A DNA stretch of 64,000 nt, taken from contig JANFNE010000053.1 in the NCBI GenBank assembly GCA_024867545.1, positions 62,001 to 126,000 of the forward strand, in the 5' to 3' direction. This DNA comes from Phytopythium helicoides. Its lineage: Eukaryota > Oomycota > Peronosporomycetes > Pythiales > Pythiaceae. The notes below the pieces were generated by a model, which was given only the letters and a program-made list of their open reading frames with translations, made no database searches and had not been told where the DNA came from. The translations under genes were made by a program, and so were the position numbers. Each line of letters begins with the position of its first letter. The stretch's first letter is position 1. Positions 31,088 through 41,950 of this stretch are shown here, in pieces.

Positions 31088-32215
31088 ATGCAAGAACCGA
31101 ATGCGGACGCACTTGGGACATCGATTCATAAACCCACCAGACGACTCACCAAGAACCAACTCGAGTCTGCGCGCAAGGAATTCAAACGTCGAGTTGACCT
31201 CGGAGAGGAAGATGTCCGAGTGGTTGTGGCGAAGGACGTGCCAAGAGGAGTCTGGGAGAGAAGTTCCATCCGTTTCTCAGGCTGCAAGATCGCCGTCGAA
31301 TCCAAGGGAGATCACCAACTGGTTGACATTGTGCTGGAAGAGGTTGTAGGTGACCCACACGGTGCAGCAGTGAGTGAGATCATCGGTCAGCTTTACACCT
31401 TCGCGAGAAATTCGCCGCAGCTGTTTCTACGTACAACTAGTGGAGATTTCACTTTCCTACGTGAAGATGGAACCGAAGTGACTCGCGATCCCGATGCAGC
31501 ACTCTCCCTGAACCCCGAATTCTTTGGGGGTATGGCTGTGCCAAACTTGATGGTCGAAGTTGTTGTTCGCAGCGAATCGCTCCCAGCAGCCCAGAGAAAG
31601 TGTCGGGAGTACTTTGCAACAACGACCGCGCTCCGAAACGTTCTCCTGCTCCGATTCTTTGAAATGCGAAGCCATAGAACTGCAGCTGGTGTCGCCATCT
31701 TGTATCGTCGAGATGGAAACCGCGTCGTGGTCGCTGACGTGGTGAGTTTCGGCAGCTCGCATCTTCACGGAAGCAGTTTGAGCGATGTCGAAGAGATTGA
31801 CGAGGGTTACCGAGGTAATGGTGGAGAGATTATTCGCAATCTGTCTGGTGCTGCGAATGTTGGCGCTCAAGTTCGGATTGCTTCGGAGGATCTGTACATC
31901 CTCGCGCCAGACACGATTCCAATGAATGAGCGTCAAGACTTGGTGATTGAGCTGTTCTCAGTTTTTCAGGCTTATATGGGCGGCATCGACACAGCGGTTC
32001 CCAATACTACCCTTTGCCACTGCTGCCTCCATTGTCCTCGTCATCGTCGTCGTCGTCTTCATCTTCGTCGCCATCGTTATCGTCTTCGTCGTCATCGTCC
32101 TAACACTCGTCAGCGTCATTGTAGGTGCCGTTGCAATTCTCCTAACCTTTCTGGTCCGGTAGAGGTTTCAAGATCCCAGACTAACAATTTATCAGCATCG
32201 TCGTCACCCTTGTGA
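31088..32215 (+). CDS. A3: Uma2-like family A protein with replaced N-terminus
   Basis: An ATG at 31088 (MQEPNADALGTSIHKPTRRLTK) opens a 375-residue frame. The usual S/T/P N-terminus is missing; upstream sequence (30960-31080) only faintly resembles it (VHVTIPVPPTP). The domain is complete with RDPDAALSLN, LMVEVVVRS and QRKCREYF. After VPNTT (about 32010) this frame reads an Arg/His-rich tail. The neighbouring frame (to TAG at 32162) encodes the hydrophobic segment SIVLVIVVVVFIFVAIVIVF found after other A genes, so the natural C-terminus may be the hydrophobic one, with a one-base shift near 32005. Confidence 0.6.
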   Translation: MQEPNADALGTSIHKPTRRLTKNQLESARKEFKRRVDLGEEDVRVVVAKDVPRGVWERSSIRFSGCKIAVESKGDHQLVDIVLEEVVGDPHGAAVSEIIGQLYTFARNSPQLFLRTTSGDFTFLREDGTEVTRDPDAALSLNPEFFGGMAVPNLMVEVVVRSESLPAAQRKCREYFATTTALRNVLLLRFFEMRSHRTAAGVAILYRRDGNRVVVADVVSFGSSHLHGSSLSDVEEIDEGYRGNGGEIIRNLSGAANVGAQVRIASEDLYILAPDTIPMNERQDLVIELFSVFQAYMGGIDTAVPNTTLCHCCLHCPRHRRRRLHLRRHRYRLRRHRPNTRQRHCRCRCNSPNLSGPVEVSRSQTNNLSASSSPL

Positions 32216-32620
32216 CTTGCGGAGTCGAAAGAAATCGAACTCGAAGCCTTCGATAGTCGCTTGATACATGATCACGAAAGACAAACACAAGATCACATTA
32301 ACCTTCTCGAATAGAAAAAAAGTTTGCTACTTCCCAAATCACCTAAATCAGCTGTCGGACGCAAGAGAGCCCAACACGTATACACGAGGGAACTCTGCGC
32401 TCAATCGTCGAGGTGTTGTTGGTGCTCTTGGGTCCATGGAATCCTTATTTTGGCTTCGAACGCACAATTGGATAGTGTCTTGGGATACCAAATGCATGAT
32501 TACAGTATTGCGGACATGAATATGGAGTCGATCATTTGGAGCACATGATGCATTGAATACGCCAACCTAAGCACGGGCATAGGACATGATAGGGCCTCAT
32601 CTAGTGTTTTGACTGCCAAC
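32216..32620. other. Spacer, shared with the A' downstream region
   Basis: It is nearly identical to 20670-21000 and 26630-26960 up to about 32490, then unique. No gene is supported. It marks the 3' limit of the tandem-type sequence before GluRS. Confidence 0.6.
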
Positions 32621-35237
32621 TTAGCGGTGCGCGAGCTTGGTGGAGAGCGTAGACATGGCCTTAGCCTTTCCATCTGGCACCATGAACAGCACTAGCGGCT
32701 TGTCGGCCGACAGGTACGGCTGGTCCACACGGTAGAAGCCGCGGCGCTCAAGCTGCACCACGTCGCCGATCTGCGCGTTCCGCAGCTCGTGGTCGCCGCG
32801 CGCGTGCGACTCGGCACGCGTCACCGGCGTCAGGTGGTCATGGAAGTCGTCGCCCTCCTCGAGCTTGGGCTTGCTGATCAAGTGGTCGAACTCCACGAGC
32901 GTGCACGGCACGAGGTCCGGCACGTCCGCGAGCCACGTCACCTTGAGCTTGGTGGCCTTGAAGTCGCCCTCGGGGTGGTTCTCGGCCAGCACCTTGACAA
33001 CCTTGCCCTCCGCATCCTTAACGACCTCAGTCACGCGGATGTTGCCCACGCGCATGAGCGTCACCTCCTCGCCCTCCGTGAACAGCTCCACGTCGTCACG
33101 CTCGAGCAGCAGGTTGCGGCCGAAGCGCATGATCTTGTTGCCCATGCTCGCGTCCTTGGGGTGGCGCGGCACCGGCACGCCCACGATCTCGTCCGCAGAC
33201 ACGTTCGTGAGCTCCACGGGAACAGCGTCCGCGATGGCGAAGTAGCGGCGCGCGATCGGGTCGAGCACGCGCTTGTTGATGGTCCAGAACTTGTCCCACT
33301 CCATGTCCGTGATGCGGCGAGACGCACCCTGGCTGAGGATGAACTCGCGCAGCGCCTCGACCTGCACACCGCGGCGCAGCACGCCCTGCACGGTTGGGAA
33401 GCGCGGGTCGTACCAGCCCTCGACGTGGCCGTTGTCCACGAACCACTGCAGCTTTCGCTTCGACAGCACCGAGTGCACAAAGTTCATGCGTGCGAAACCG
33501 TGAATGTGCACGATGCGCAGTCCCAGCGCCTGCAGCACCCACTGGTACTGCGCGTCGCGGTCATTGTACTCGGTCGTACGCAGAGCGTGCGTCACGCCCT
33601 CCAGCGAGTCCACGATCGGGCACGCCAAGTCGTACGTCGGGTAGGCCAAGTACTTGGTGCCCGTACGGTGGTGCGGCGTCGTGTTCACACGGAAGAACAC
33701 CGGGTCGCGCAGTGTCTTGTTCTTGGCCTGCATGTCGATCTTTCCGCGCATGCAGTAGCCCTCCACGCTCGGGTCGTTCTTGAGCATCTTCTCGAACAGC
33801 GCCAGGTTCTCCTCGGGCGTCTGGTCACGGCACTTGCTAGCGATGCCGTGCATGCGCTCCTCGCGCATCTGCTCCTGGGGCGTGTTGTCCATGTACGCCT
33901 TGCCCTCGCGGATCATCTGGCGCGCCAGCTCCTGGATCTTGGGGAAGTAGTCCGACGTGTACGACACCATGTCCGGCACAATGTCGAGGCGCTTGAGGTC
34001 GGCCAGGATGCTCTGCTCGAACTCGTCCTTCTCCTTCGTCGGGTTCGTGTCGTCAAAGCGCACGATCAGCTTGCCGTGGTAGTGGCGCGCGTAGTAGTGG
34101 TTCAGCATGCACGCCTTGATGTGGCCAATGTGCAGATATCCACTCGGCTCGGGCGGGAAGCGCGTCACCACCTGGCCGTCCACCGCGTCCTTGAGCGGCG
34201 GGCAGCTACCCGACGTCTTGCCCTTGTGCGTCGAGTTGGTCGGGTGGTGGTCCGTCGACTTGCCGGCGTTGCTGCGAGTGACCGGGAGCGCGCGCAGCTT
34301 CGTCGCCGCGTCCGCAAACACCGTCTGCGTGTTCAGGTGCGAGAACCAGCGCGTCACGTTGGGGAACGGAGCAAGCACGGCCTTGTTGGCGTCCACCGCC
34401 GCGGCGAGCGCCGCCCAGACACCGACATCAGCCAGCGAGATCGCGTAGCCCACCAGGAACGTCTGGTGCTGCACGATCGCCTCAAGCAGAGCCAGCCCGC
34501 TCGGGTTCTTGGCGGGCAGCTTGGTGAGCGCAAAGTCCAGCCAGGCGTCGACCTGCGAGCGCGCGAGCGCGTCCGCATCGGCGCCGTAGAGCCCAGCCGC
34601 CGCCGCGGGGGCGATGCGCGCGAGGTAGCGCGCGACGGCAAAGTCGCCCGAGACCACGTTGCCGTCCTGCAGCGTCAGCGTGGGGGCCAGGCCCGCCACG
34701 TCCGTGCTGGTGAACGCGCCGGCGAAGCGCGAGAGCTGCGCGACCACGAACGCGGCGCGCGGCAGCTGCGCCTTGATCGAGAACACGACGGCGCCATCCA
34801 CGCCTAGTGGGCTTGGGCAGCACCACAGGCGTCACCTTGGCCGCTGGCGGGACCGCCGTCGCCTCCTTCTTGACAACTGGAGCAGCCGCAGCAGCAGCCG
34901 GAGCCACCGGAGCCGCCGCGGGGGCGTCGCCGGTCTTGAGCGCCTGCTTCTGCGCCTTCTTGCGCTCCTTGTTGAGCTCCTTCTTGGACTTTTTGCTGGG
35001 GTCCTTGGGCGCCTCCTGCTTGTCGGCCTTGTCGGCCTTCTTGGGCTTGTCGGCCTTCTTGGGCTTGGCCGGCGGCCCAAAGTCCTCGCCCGTCGCCGCC
35101 TTGAACTCGGCCTTGAGCGCCAGCAGCGCCGCCACCGCCGCGTCCACCTCGCCCTTGGCCGCCTTGGCGCTCTTGAGCGCGCGCACCGCCTCGGCCTGCG
35201 CCGCGATGCGCGCCGTCAGCTCCTCGCGCGTCGCCAT
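32621..35237 (-). CDS. GluRS: Glutamyl-tRNA synthetase, cytosolic (WHEP + GST-like + catalytic), one frameshift
   Basis: An ATG at 35237 starts a WHEP-type helical hairpin (MATREELTARIAAQAEAVRAL ... AEFKAATGEDF), followed by a Lys/Ala-rich linker. Near 34805 the frame shifts by one base (after VVLPKP; no GT-AG pair gives the right phase). It continues as a GST-like domain (VVFSIKAQLPRAAF; DAWLDFALTKL), then the class I catalytic domain: RFPPEPSGYLHIGHIKA (HIGH motif), RFDDTNPTKEK, NFVHSVLSKRKLQWFV (KMSKS-type loop, GluRS rather than GlnRS wording) and the beta-barrel anticodon-binding domain. It attaches Glu to tRNA-Glu. The gene is normally essential, so the single shift is more likely a consensus error than true loss. 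Confidence 0.9.
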
Positions 35238-36395
35238 CGCTCGCTCTGCTCTCGACTCGACTCGGATGATTGGATTGTGGGCCAAGGATCGCAGGGGGGA
35301 CGGACCGGGTCCAGCGCCCCGCATAGCGCAGTTGCTGAAAGATACGATGTGAAAGGTATTGGAAACATAGGAGTTACGCAATACTTAAGAAATATATGTG
35401 AAGTGATGTGGGTTGAGATTGGATTGTACAGGGTGTACAAGTGGAGGGATGCGCCCCAAAGAAACGCCGAGGCGCCGCCAAGCAATTTAGTGGTGTCGCA
35501 GTTTAGTGCGAGCGTACATTGGAAATTGACTTGGGATTTGTATATGAGCGTGAACATAGCTTCGCGTGCTCATCTGGACCAGACAGAGAGCTAGCGCGTG
35601 CGTGCAGCCGAGCCCCCGCGTACGCTCTCAGCTCCCTCGAGGCTCCAGTGCGCCGTGATGGGTAAAGCAGCCCGAGCACCACGAAAACTTTCCTCAATTT
35701 CAAGTGGACCACGTACAGTAGCCATCGCGGATATGCTTGTCCTCGCGAACCCTGCCAATGCCCACGCCGCGATTCGAATACATTCTAGCCGAATTCAATC
35801 AAGAGGGCCCAGCTATCGGCTGCGCAGCGCTTGGTTTGATTTCATGGAGGAGACTTGCATGGGTGCGGAGTTTCAAGCATGCTGCGCGTGCGTCTTCATT
35901 GGCAACTTGGCTTGACATTTTTTGCAGTCATCGAAGTAGTTTTTTTTTTTTTTTTTGGTTTGGCGGATCAGCTCAGCCAGTGGCTCTCAGTGATTACATG
36001 AATATCTATTGGCCAAGCATGGAACTTTCGTCGACAGGATCAAATGCAAGAGTAATAAGCACATCCCTCATCAGCGCGTAGTGTAAAGTAACGCAGTGCT
36101 TCCGGAAGAAACAATTGTCATAACACGTCGGAGACCCAGTCCGACAAAGCCAACGGGTGCAACTGCAGAGGTGATAACGAAGACTCAAATAAGTAACGAA
36201 AAGTGTGGATGGTTGATTGTGGCGCATACTCTTTTCATTCTTCGTGCAGTTGTCAAAAGAAAAGATACACTTCAAACAGCGTATATCCGGCTACTGGTCT
36301 GGAGCTGGAATGGATGGCATCAAGTGCTGCAAGATCTAACTGCTTGGGGTATTCGAATAATGTTCCAGCTCCAATTTGTGCAGCATGCTTAGAGT
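35238..36395. other. Spacer with a poly-T tract
   Basis: No gene is supported between the GluRS start and the inverted C copy. A run of 17-18 T lies near 35939-35956. Duplicated-island sequence resumes near 36390. Confidence 0.5.
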
Positions 36396-36550
36396 CACCC
36401 TGCTGTTCGGAGAGGAGGAAAGGACAGTAGAAAGAGTGAAAAGCAGCTACTTAAGATTTTATCGGTGCATATGGTGACTACTTTTCACGCTTACGAGATT
36501 AAACGTGCTCATACTAATCATGGTAACGCGAACTTCTGTCACGTTACGGG

Positions 36551-37414
36551 TCACACTACAGGATATATACATGAAAAACGAAGTACCAAATCCGTTCGCG
36601 CAATTCCGGCTGGTGCTTCAAAGTAAAGATCTTCACCAGAGATACGGATCTCCGCATTCACATTCGCTGCACCAGTCAAATCTCGGATAACTTGACCTTG
36701 GACATGGTAAGCCTCATCGATATTCTCGATGTGAGCTAACTCCATCAAGCGAAGGTGTGCACTGCCGAAGCTCACGACATCAGCAACATCGACATCATTT
36801 CCATCTCGACGATACGAGACCGCAACGCACGCCACACTCCCATCCTGTCGAGTCGGCCAGAATTTGAGGAGCACAACCGCGCGAATGTCCGCATAACCTT
36901 CAAAGTACTCGCGACAGTGCTGCTGCGCAGCTGGTAAAGAATGACTCTGGACCACCACCTCGATGACCAAACGGGGTGCCACGAAGCGTTGACTAAAGTG
37001 AGAGCTAGCGTTGAGTGCAGCATCGGGTTCACGCGTCTCTAAGAGTCGGTTTGCGCGCTGGAATGTAAGGCGTCCATTTCTGGATACCAAATATCCTTGT
37101 GGCGAGCTACTCGCAAAGTTCCCCAACCAGCAGTGTACCATGTTGACTACCCTGCTGTGTGGCGCATACTCGACATCAACAAGCTCAATGTCGACAAATT
37201 GGCAGTCGCTCTTCCACTTGACGATGACGCGGCAACCGGTGAGGCTGACCGAGCTCGTCTCCCAGATCCGTCTCGGCACGTTTTCGGCGATAATGACTCG
37301 CACATCTTCTTCGCCGAGCGCATGCCGTCGCTCGAGTTCCCGACGCGCAGACTCAACTTGGTTTCTCGTCAGTTGGAAAGAACTTGCAGATGAAATTGAA
37401 GGATGGAAATGCAT
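36551..37414 (-). CDS. C2: Uma2-like family C copy, inverted, with altered ends
   Basis: The minus strand encodes a C domain very close to C1: QLTRNQVESARRELERR, REPDAALNAS, PRLVIEVVVQS, QQHCREYF (His in place of the Lys) and IRDLTGAANV. The ATG at 37414 (MHFHPSISSASS) is not homologous to the C1 N-terminus; the shared S/T/P region is missing. The 3' end also differs: after RTDLVLRF it reads CIYPVV and stops. The flanks to about 36395 are the reverse complement of 30365-30560. It may be a pseudogene that still has an open frame. Confidence 0.6.
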   Translation of the reverse strand: MHFHPSISSASSFQLTRNQVESARRELERRHALGEEDVRVIIAENVPRRIWETSSVSLTGCRVIVKWKSDCQFVDIELVDVEYAPHSRVVNMVHCWLGNFASSSPQGYLVSRNGRLTFQRANRLLETREPDAALNASSHFSQRFVAPRLVIEVVVQSHSLPAAQQHCREYFEGYADIRAVVLLKFWPTRQDGSVACVAVSYRRDGNDVDVADVVSFGSAHLRLMELAHIENIDEAYHVQGQVIRDLTGAANVNAEIRISGEDLYFEAPAGIARTDLVLRFSCIYPVV

Positions 37415-37636
37415 TGGGCGATATACTGCAGTTTGCAAATGCACTCCATTGTAGTTACCAAAACCAAAATACTGGAGTATTACGCTAGTTGATCTGACCT
37501 GCTTGCTCATCGCGAGCTTCCAATACCTCAGCACGGCTATTCCAGGAAGTTGTCATAGCAAGCAACTCCAGCCAGCAAGCAGCTATTGACTGTACCTGAA
37601 AATGCGCCAGTAAGCGTTGAAGAGCTCAGCCAAAAG

Positions 37637-38310
37637 TCAGTTTAAGTTGTGTAGCCTCCGACGGAAGGCCACTCCCATGAACAGGTCTTCCCGATGAATC
37701 GCAATCGGCTTGTTGTTGGCGGATCCATGGAGGTCCCGGATCCGTTGGTTGCCTCTCCGATGACTTGGATCGATCTCCTCCAGCATGCTGACGTCCATCC
37801 TCGTCGAGGTGTGATCTGCCGTGCCGAAGCTTACGACGTTATCAACCATGACATTATCATTCCTGCTGTCATCTCGACGATAGAGAATGGCCACAGCAAC
37901 GGCTCTGCTTCTGTCGATCCTGTCGAAGCCAAGGAACATGAGCAGGAGTACGGTCCTGACTCCATTCTGTCCGATGAAATATTCACGGCATCGGCGCTGA
38001 GCTTCACCCGACGTGCGGGGACTATGAACCACCACTTCCACAACGAAGCGAGGTTCAATCATTCCTCCTCTCATGTAGCAGATGCCAGTATCTGGGGTCC
38101 TCTTGAAGGTTCTTCCGCCATGTTGCCAATCAATGTCACCAGCTGCGACACCTAGAAAGTGTTGGCGACAGCTCAAAGTGTCCAAGTAGATTTCAAGGCG
38201 ATACGCGATTTGATGTACAACAACACTGTGCATCCAACTCTCAGCGTCAAAGATCTCCACGTCAACGAACGCGCCATCCGGAGAGTACGCAACGTCGAGG
38301 CGAAGGCCAC
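37637..38310 (-). pseudogene. B5: family B copy, inverted, 5'-truncated
   Basis: The minus-strand frame reads GLRLDVAYSPDGAFVDVEIFDAES through AQRRCREYF to RLHNLN. Unlike B1, B2, B3 and B6 it keeps the correct frame at SPDGAFVDVE, as does the intact B4. However, everything upstream of GLRL is missing and replaced by sequence with a stop (near 38330), so there is no start. It retains the same early C-terminal stop as the other broken copies. Confidence 0.65.
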
Positions 38311-38683
38311 AGATAACTTCGCATGGCTACATTTCCCCCACCACGCTGAAGTGCTCGAGTCAAGGCAGTGTGTAGCAATTTCGACGCAGTAGACACTCAG
38401 TCGGCATAGCACTTGCGAATTCGCTTCCACCAACACGAACCAGACCAGCCAACAATCTGAAGCTTCAATTCTCACCATGAGCAAGTTGCTGGCGGAGGCA
38501 ACGGAGAATCCTCGTCCCGTGGGACATTCCTAGCACCGCTCCGAGCGGGCACATGTGAGGCTGGCAGTGAGCAGCCACGTTCAAAACGGCAGAGGACCGA
38601 CTGACGTGGAGGCAGTCGTAGCGGCGCCTTGTTCGACGGGTCTCGTAGCACCAATGACCACGCCCGGGTTCAGCACTTCGACG

Positions 38684-39526
38684 ATGGCAGCTTCAGCCTA
38701 CACCCGATGATCGGAACGATCAACAACGAACAAGTCGAACAAGCGAGACGAGAGTTCGAGCGTCGAGTCAAAGCTGGGGAGCTCGATGTCCGCGTCACGA
38801 TGGCAGAGAAGGTTCCAATTGAAGACTGGGAAGTTGCTGACATCTACATCTCTGGCCTTCGCCTCGACGCTGCGTACTCTCCAGACGACGGCGTTCGTTG
38901 ATGTGGAGATCTTTGACGCTGAAAGTTGGATGCACAGTGCTGTTGTACAACTAATCGCGTGTCACCTTGGAATCTACTTGGACACTTTGAGCTGTCGCCA
39001 ACACTTTCTTGGTGTCGGCGCTGGTGATATTGATTGGCAACATGGCGGAAGAACCTTCAAGAGGACCCCAGATACTGGCATCTGCTACATGAGAGGAGGA
39101 TTGATTGAACCTCGCTTCGTTGTGGAAGTGGTGGTTCATAGTCCTCGCACGTCGGGTGAAGCTCAGCGCCGATGCCGAGAATATTTCATCGGACAGAATG
39201 GAGTCAGGACCGTACTCCTGCTCATGTTCCTTGGCTTCGACAGGATCGACAGAAGCAGAGCCGTTGCTGTGGCCATTCTCTATCGTCGAGATGACAGCAG
39301 GAATGATAATGTCATGGTTGATAACGTCGTGAGCTTCGGCACGGCAGATCACACCTCGACGAGGATGGACGTCAGCATGCTGGAAGAGATCGATCCAACT
39401 CGTCGGGGAGGCAACCAACGGATTCATGACCTCCATGGCTCCGCCAACAACACGCCGATTGCGATTCATCGGGAAGACCTGTTCATGGGAGTGATCTTCC
39501 GTCGGAGGCTGCACAACTTAAACTGA
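38684..39526 (+). pseudogene. B6: family B copy with two frameshifts
   Basis: The ATG at 38684 (MAASAYT) is followed at once by a shift: ACCCG here against ACCCCG in B1. The downstream ATG (MIGTINNEQ, ~38707) is in the correct frame. The shared GACGACGG insertion then stops that frame at 38901, and the rest is readable from ~38890 to 39526 (RFVVEVVVHSPRTSGEAQRRCREYF). It lies head-to-head with B5, about 370 bases apart; the B2/B3-type 5' flank (38340-38475) lies in between. Confidence 0.65.
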
Positions 39527-39949
39527 CGTTTGGCTGAGCTCTTCAACGCTTACTGGCGTTATCTCAAGAACACTACTCTCTGATGGCGACATCAAAGGTA
39601 ACCTCAGGTTTGGGAGAAATCCAGTAGAGGCCAACTGTCAAGTCGTTGTCTGGAAACCGGATTTCGAACAGTTTAAATGTTCAACAAAGCAAAAGAGGCC
39701 GTTGTGGTAGCTTTCTGACCAACATCGTGGTATGCTTGCATCTGCGAGTCAATTGCACCACAACTGTCGCCCACGACCCCATGGTTGTCTAATTCTTTTT
39801 TATCTTTCCCATCAAGCCGTATAGATTTGTGAAGCTCACATCGCATGCTGCAGGAGTTGTTGGAGCGTCTCCTTGTCATTCGACTCAACATGATAACAAG
39901 ATCAGTCCAATACCATGAATAGGTCATCGGTCAGCATGCAAACTGCATG

Positions 39950-40790
39950 CTACCATCTCATATGGAAAGACATTTGCGAGGTGTTTCGATGTCCAATCAC
40001 TGCTGTGTGTTGAAGAGTTTTAACGTCTACAAGATTCCCAGCACAATACACTACACGCACAGAGAGATAGCAGTCAGTTCTCTTTCGACTTCATCGCTGG
40101 CGATTGGACAATAAATATTTGGTGCACGCGTACGAAGTGCAGGTGGCTCTATGATGCGGCGAGAAGGTCTAGCATCCACGAAACAGACTGTACGTACACC
40201 ACACCTAATCATAGTGCTCTGGGTGTTCTTGGATAGTAAGTCACTTCGTTCTCAACATTGTATTTCTCTGCGCGGCGATGATGCTCGGAGTTGGTCGCCG
40301 ACATAGAATGTTTCTATGAAAATGCATGTCAAAGCAACGCCCCAACTAGATCTCCTTGAAAATTGCCTTCGCAAACGCAGCAAAAAGAGCTGGTTGCGTT
40401 GAAGGTGAACGATGCTGGATGAAAATGATGTTGCGATAGCTTCTATTGAACTTTTGAAGCAGTATATTCTGCGGTCATCACTTTGATCGCCATGTCGACA
40501 GATTGATCATCAATTCGATATATGGTTGGCTCCTCCTCGATTGGCAGGCTGGTCAAGACACACCTCTTGCTGCCGATCCACCTTATGTACGTCAAATGCG
40601 TCGCCCATCAGTGTTCAAAACACTCGACAACCTCACCGTCCATAGTCACTGCAGGTCAGGTTGGTCAACTGAGCAAGAAGTCCTCTGGATCTCCATCCGA
40701 GTATTGCACGTGTGTAGTCAGCGTGCTGCGCTCAGCCTCGAAGCCGGGCGACAGACTTCCACCCTTTTTTTTTTGCTATCGTGACGATAG
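39950..40790 (-). pseudogene. RING-like relict, inverted copy
   Basis: This is the reverse complement of the 18604-19430 relict with further substitutions, including the segment with CGAAACAGACTGTACGTACA and the poly-T variant near 40767. No long frame remains on the coding (minus) strand. Confidence 0.5.
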
Positions 40791-41041
40791 GCTTTGAGTT
40801 GGACGGCTATAAACTCCACAATTCAGAAGGGAGCAAGTATGTTTTCAACAAAATGCAAATTCCCAGTGAGATATTTTGACGCCTCTATGGTAGCAGGATG
40901 GCAAAGGAAATTGCGACGACACCTACAATGACGCTGACGAGTGTGAGGACGATGACGACGAAGACGATAACGACGTCGACGACAAAGATGATTGCGACGA
41001 TTTTAACGGTAGAAGAGGTTGATCATTTGAAATTGTTCTGC

Positions 41042-41950
41042 CTACGGAAGTGCGCCCTTCACGTAGGCTCGAAAGACTGAGAACAGCTCGATCACCAAGT
41101 CTTGACGCTCATTCATTGGAATCGTGTCTGGCGCGAGGATGTACAGATCCTCCGAAGCAATCCGAACTTGAGCACCAACATTCGCAGCACCAGACAGGTT
41201 GCGAATAATCTCTCCACCATTACCTCGGTAACCCTCGTCAATCTCTTCGACGTCGTTCAAACTGCTTCCGTGAAGATGCGAGCTGCCGAAACTCACCACG
41301 TCAGCGACCACGACGCGATCTCCATCTCGACGATACAAGATGGCGACACCAGCTGCAGTTCTATGGCTTCGCATTTCAAAGAATCGGAGCAGGAGAACGT
41401 TTCGGAGCGCAGTCGTTGTTGCAAAGTACTCCCGACACTTCCTCTGGGCTGCTGGGAGCGATTCGCTGCGAACAACAACTTCGACCATCAAGTTTGGCAC
41501 AACCATACCCCCAAAGAATTCGGGGTTCAGGGAGAGTGCTGCATCGGGATCGCGAGTCACTTCGGTTCCATCTTCACGTAGGAAGGTGAACTCTCCACTC
41601 TCAGCGAACAAAAATTCCTGCGGCGAATTCCTCGCGAAATTAGCAATTTGCCGGTTGATCTCACTCACTGCTGCACCGTGAGGATGACCTACAACCTCTT
41701 CCAGCACAATGTCAACCAGTTGGTGATCTCCCTTGGATTCGACGGCGATCTTGCAGCCTGAGAAGCTGATGGAACTTCTCTCCCAGACTCCTCTTGGCAC
41801 GTCCCTCGCCACAACCACTCGGACATCTTCCTCTCCGAGGTCAACTCGACGTTTGAATTCCTTGCGCGCAGACTCGAGTTGGTTCCTGGTGAGTCGTCTG
41901 GTGGGTTTATGAATCGGTGTCCCAAGAGAGGCTGCGCTCGACAGTTGCAT
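41042..41950 (-). CDS. A4: Uma2-like family A protein, inverted
   Basis: The ATG at 41950 (MQLSSAASLGTPIHKPTRRL) gives 302 residues, the same size as A1. RDPDAALSLN, LMVEVVVRS and QRKCREYF are intact. Upstream, the longer N-terminus present in A2/C1 is disrupted: one G is missing (GTGCGGTGAC against GTGCGGGTGAC, near 42140) and other changes occur, so the S/T/P region is out of frame with the domain. The hydrophobic tail frame follows at about 41020-40900 in altered form. It is transcribed opposite to A1-A3. Confidence 0.6.
   Translation of the reverse strand: MQLSSAASLGTPIHKPTRRLTRNQLESARKEFKRRVDLGEEDVRVVVARDVPRGVWERSSISFSGCKIAVESKGDHQLVDIVLEEVVGHPHGAAVSEINRQIANFARNSPQEFLFAESGEFTFLREDGTEVTRDPDAALSLNPEFFGGMVVPNLMVEVVVRSESLPAAQRKCREYFATTTALRNVLLLRFFEMRSHRTAAGVAILYRRDGDRVVVADVVSFGSSHLHGSSLNDVEEIDEGYRGNGGEIIRNLSGAANVGAQVRIASEDLYILAPDTIPMNERQDLVIELFSVFRAYVKGALP

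Noticed and set aside
32789..34807. 672-codon open frame on the plus strand opposite GluRS
   Set aside because: It is antisense to a clearly conserved catalytic domain; its Arg/Val/Leu/His-rich composition is the usual shadow of GC-rich codon use.
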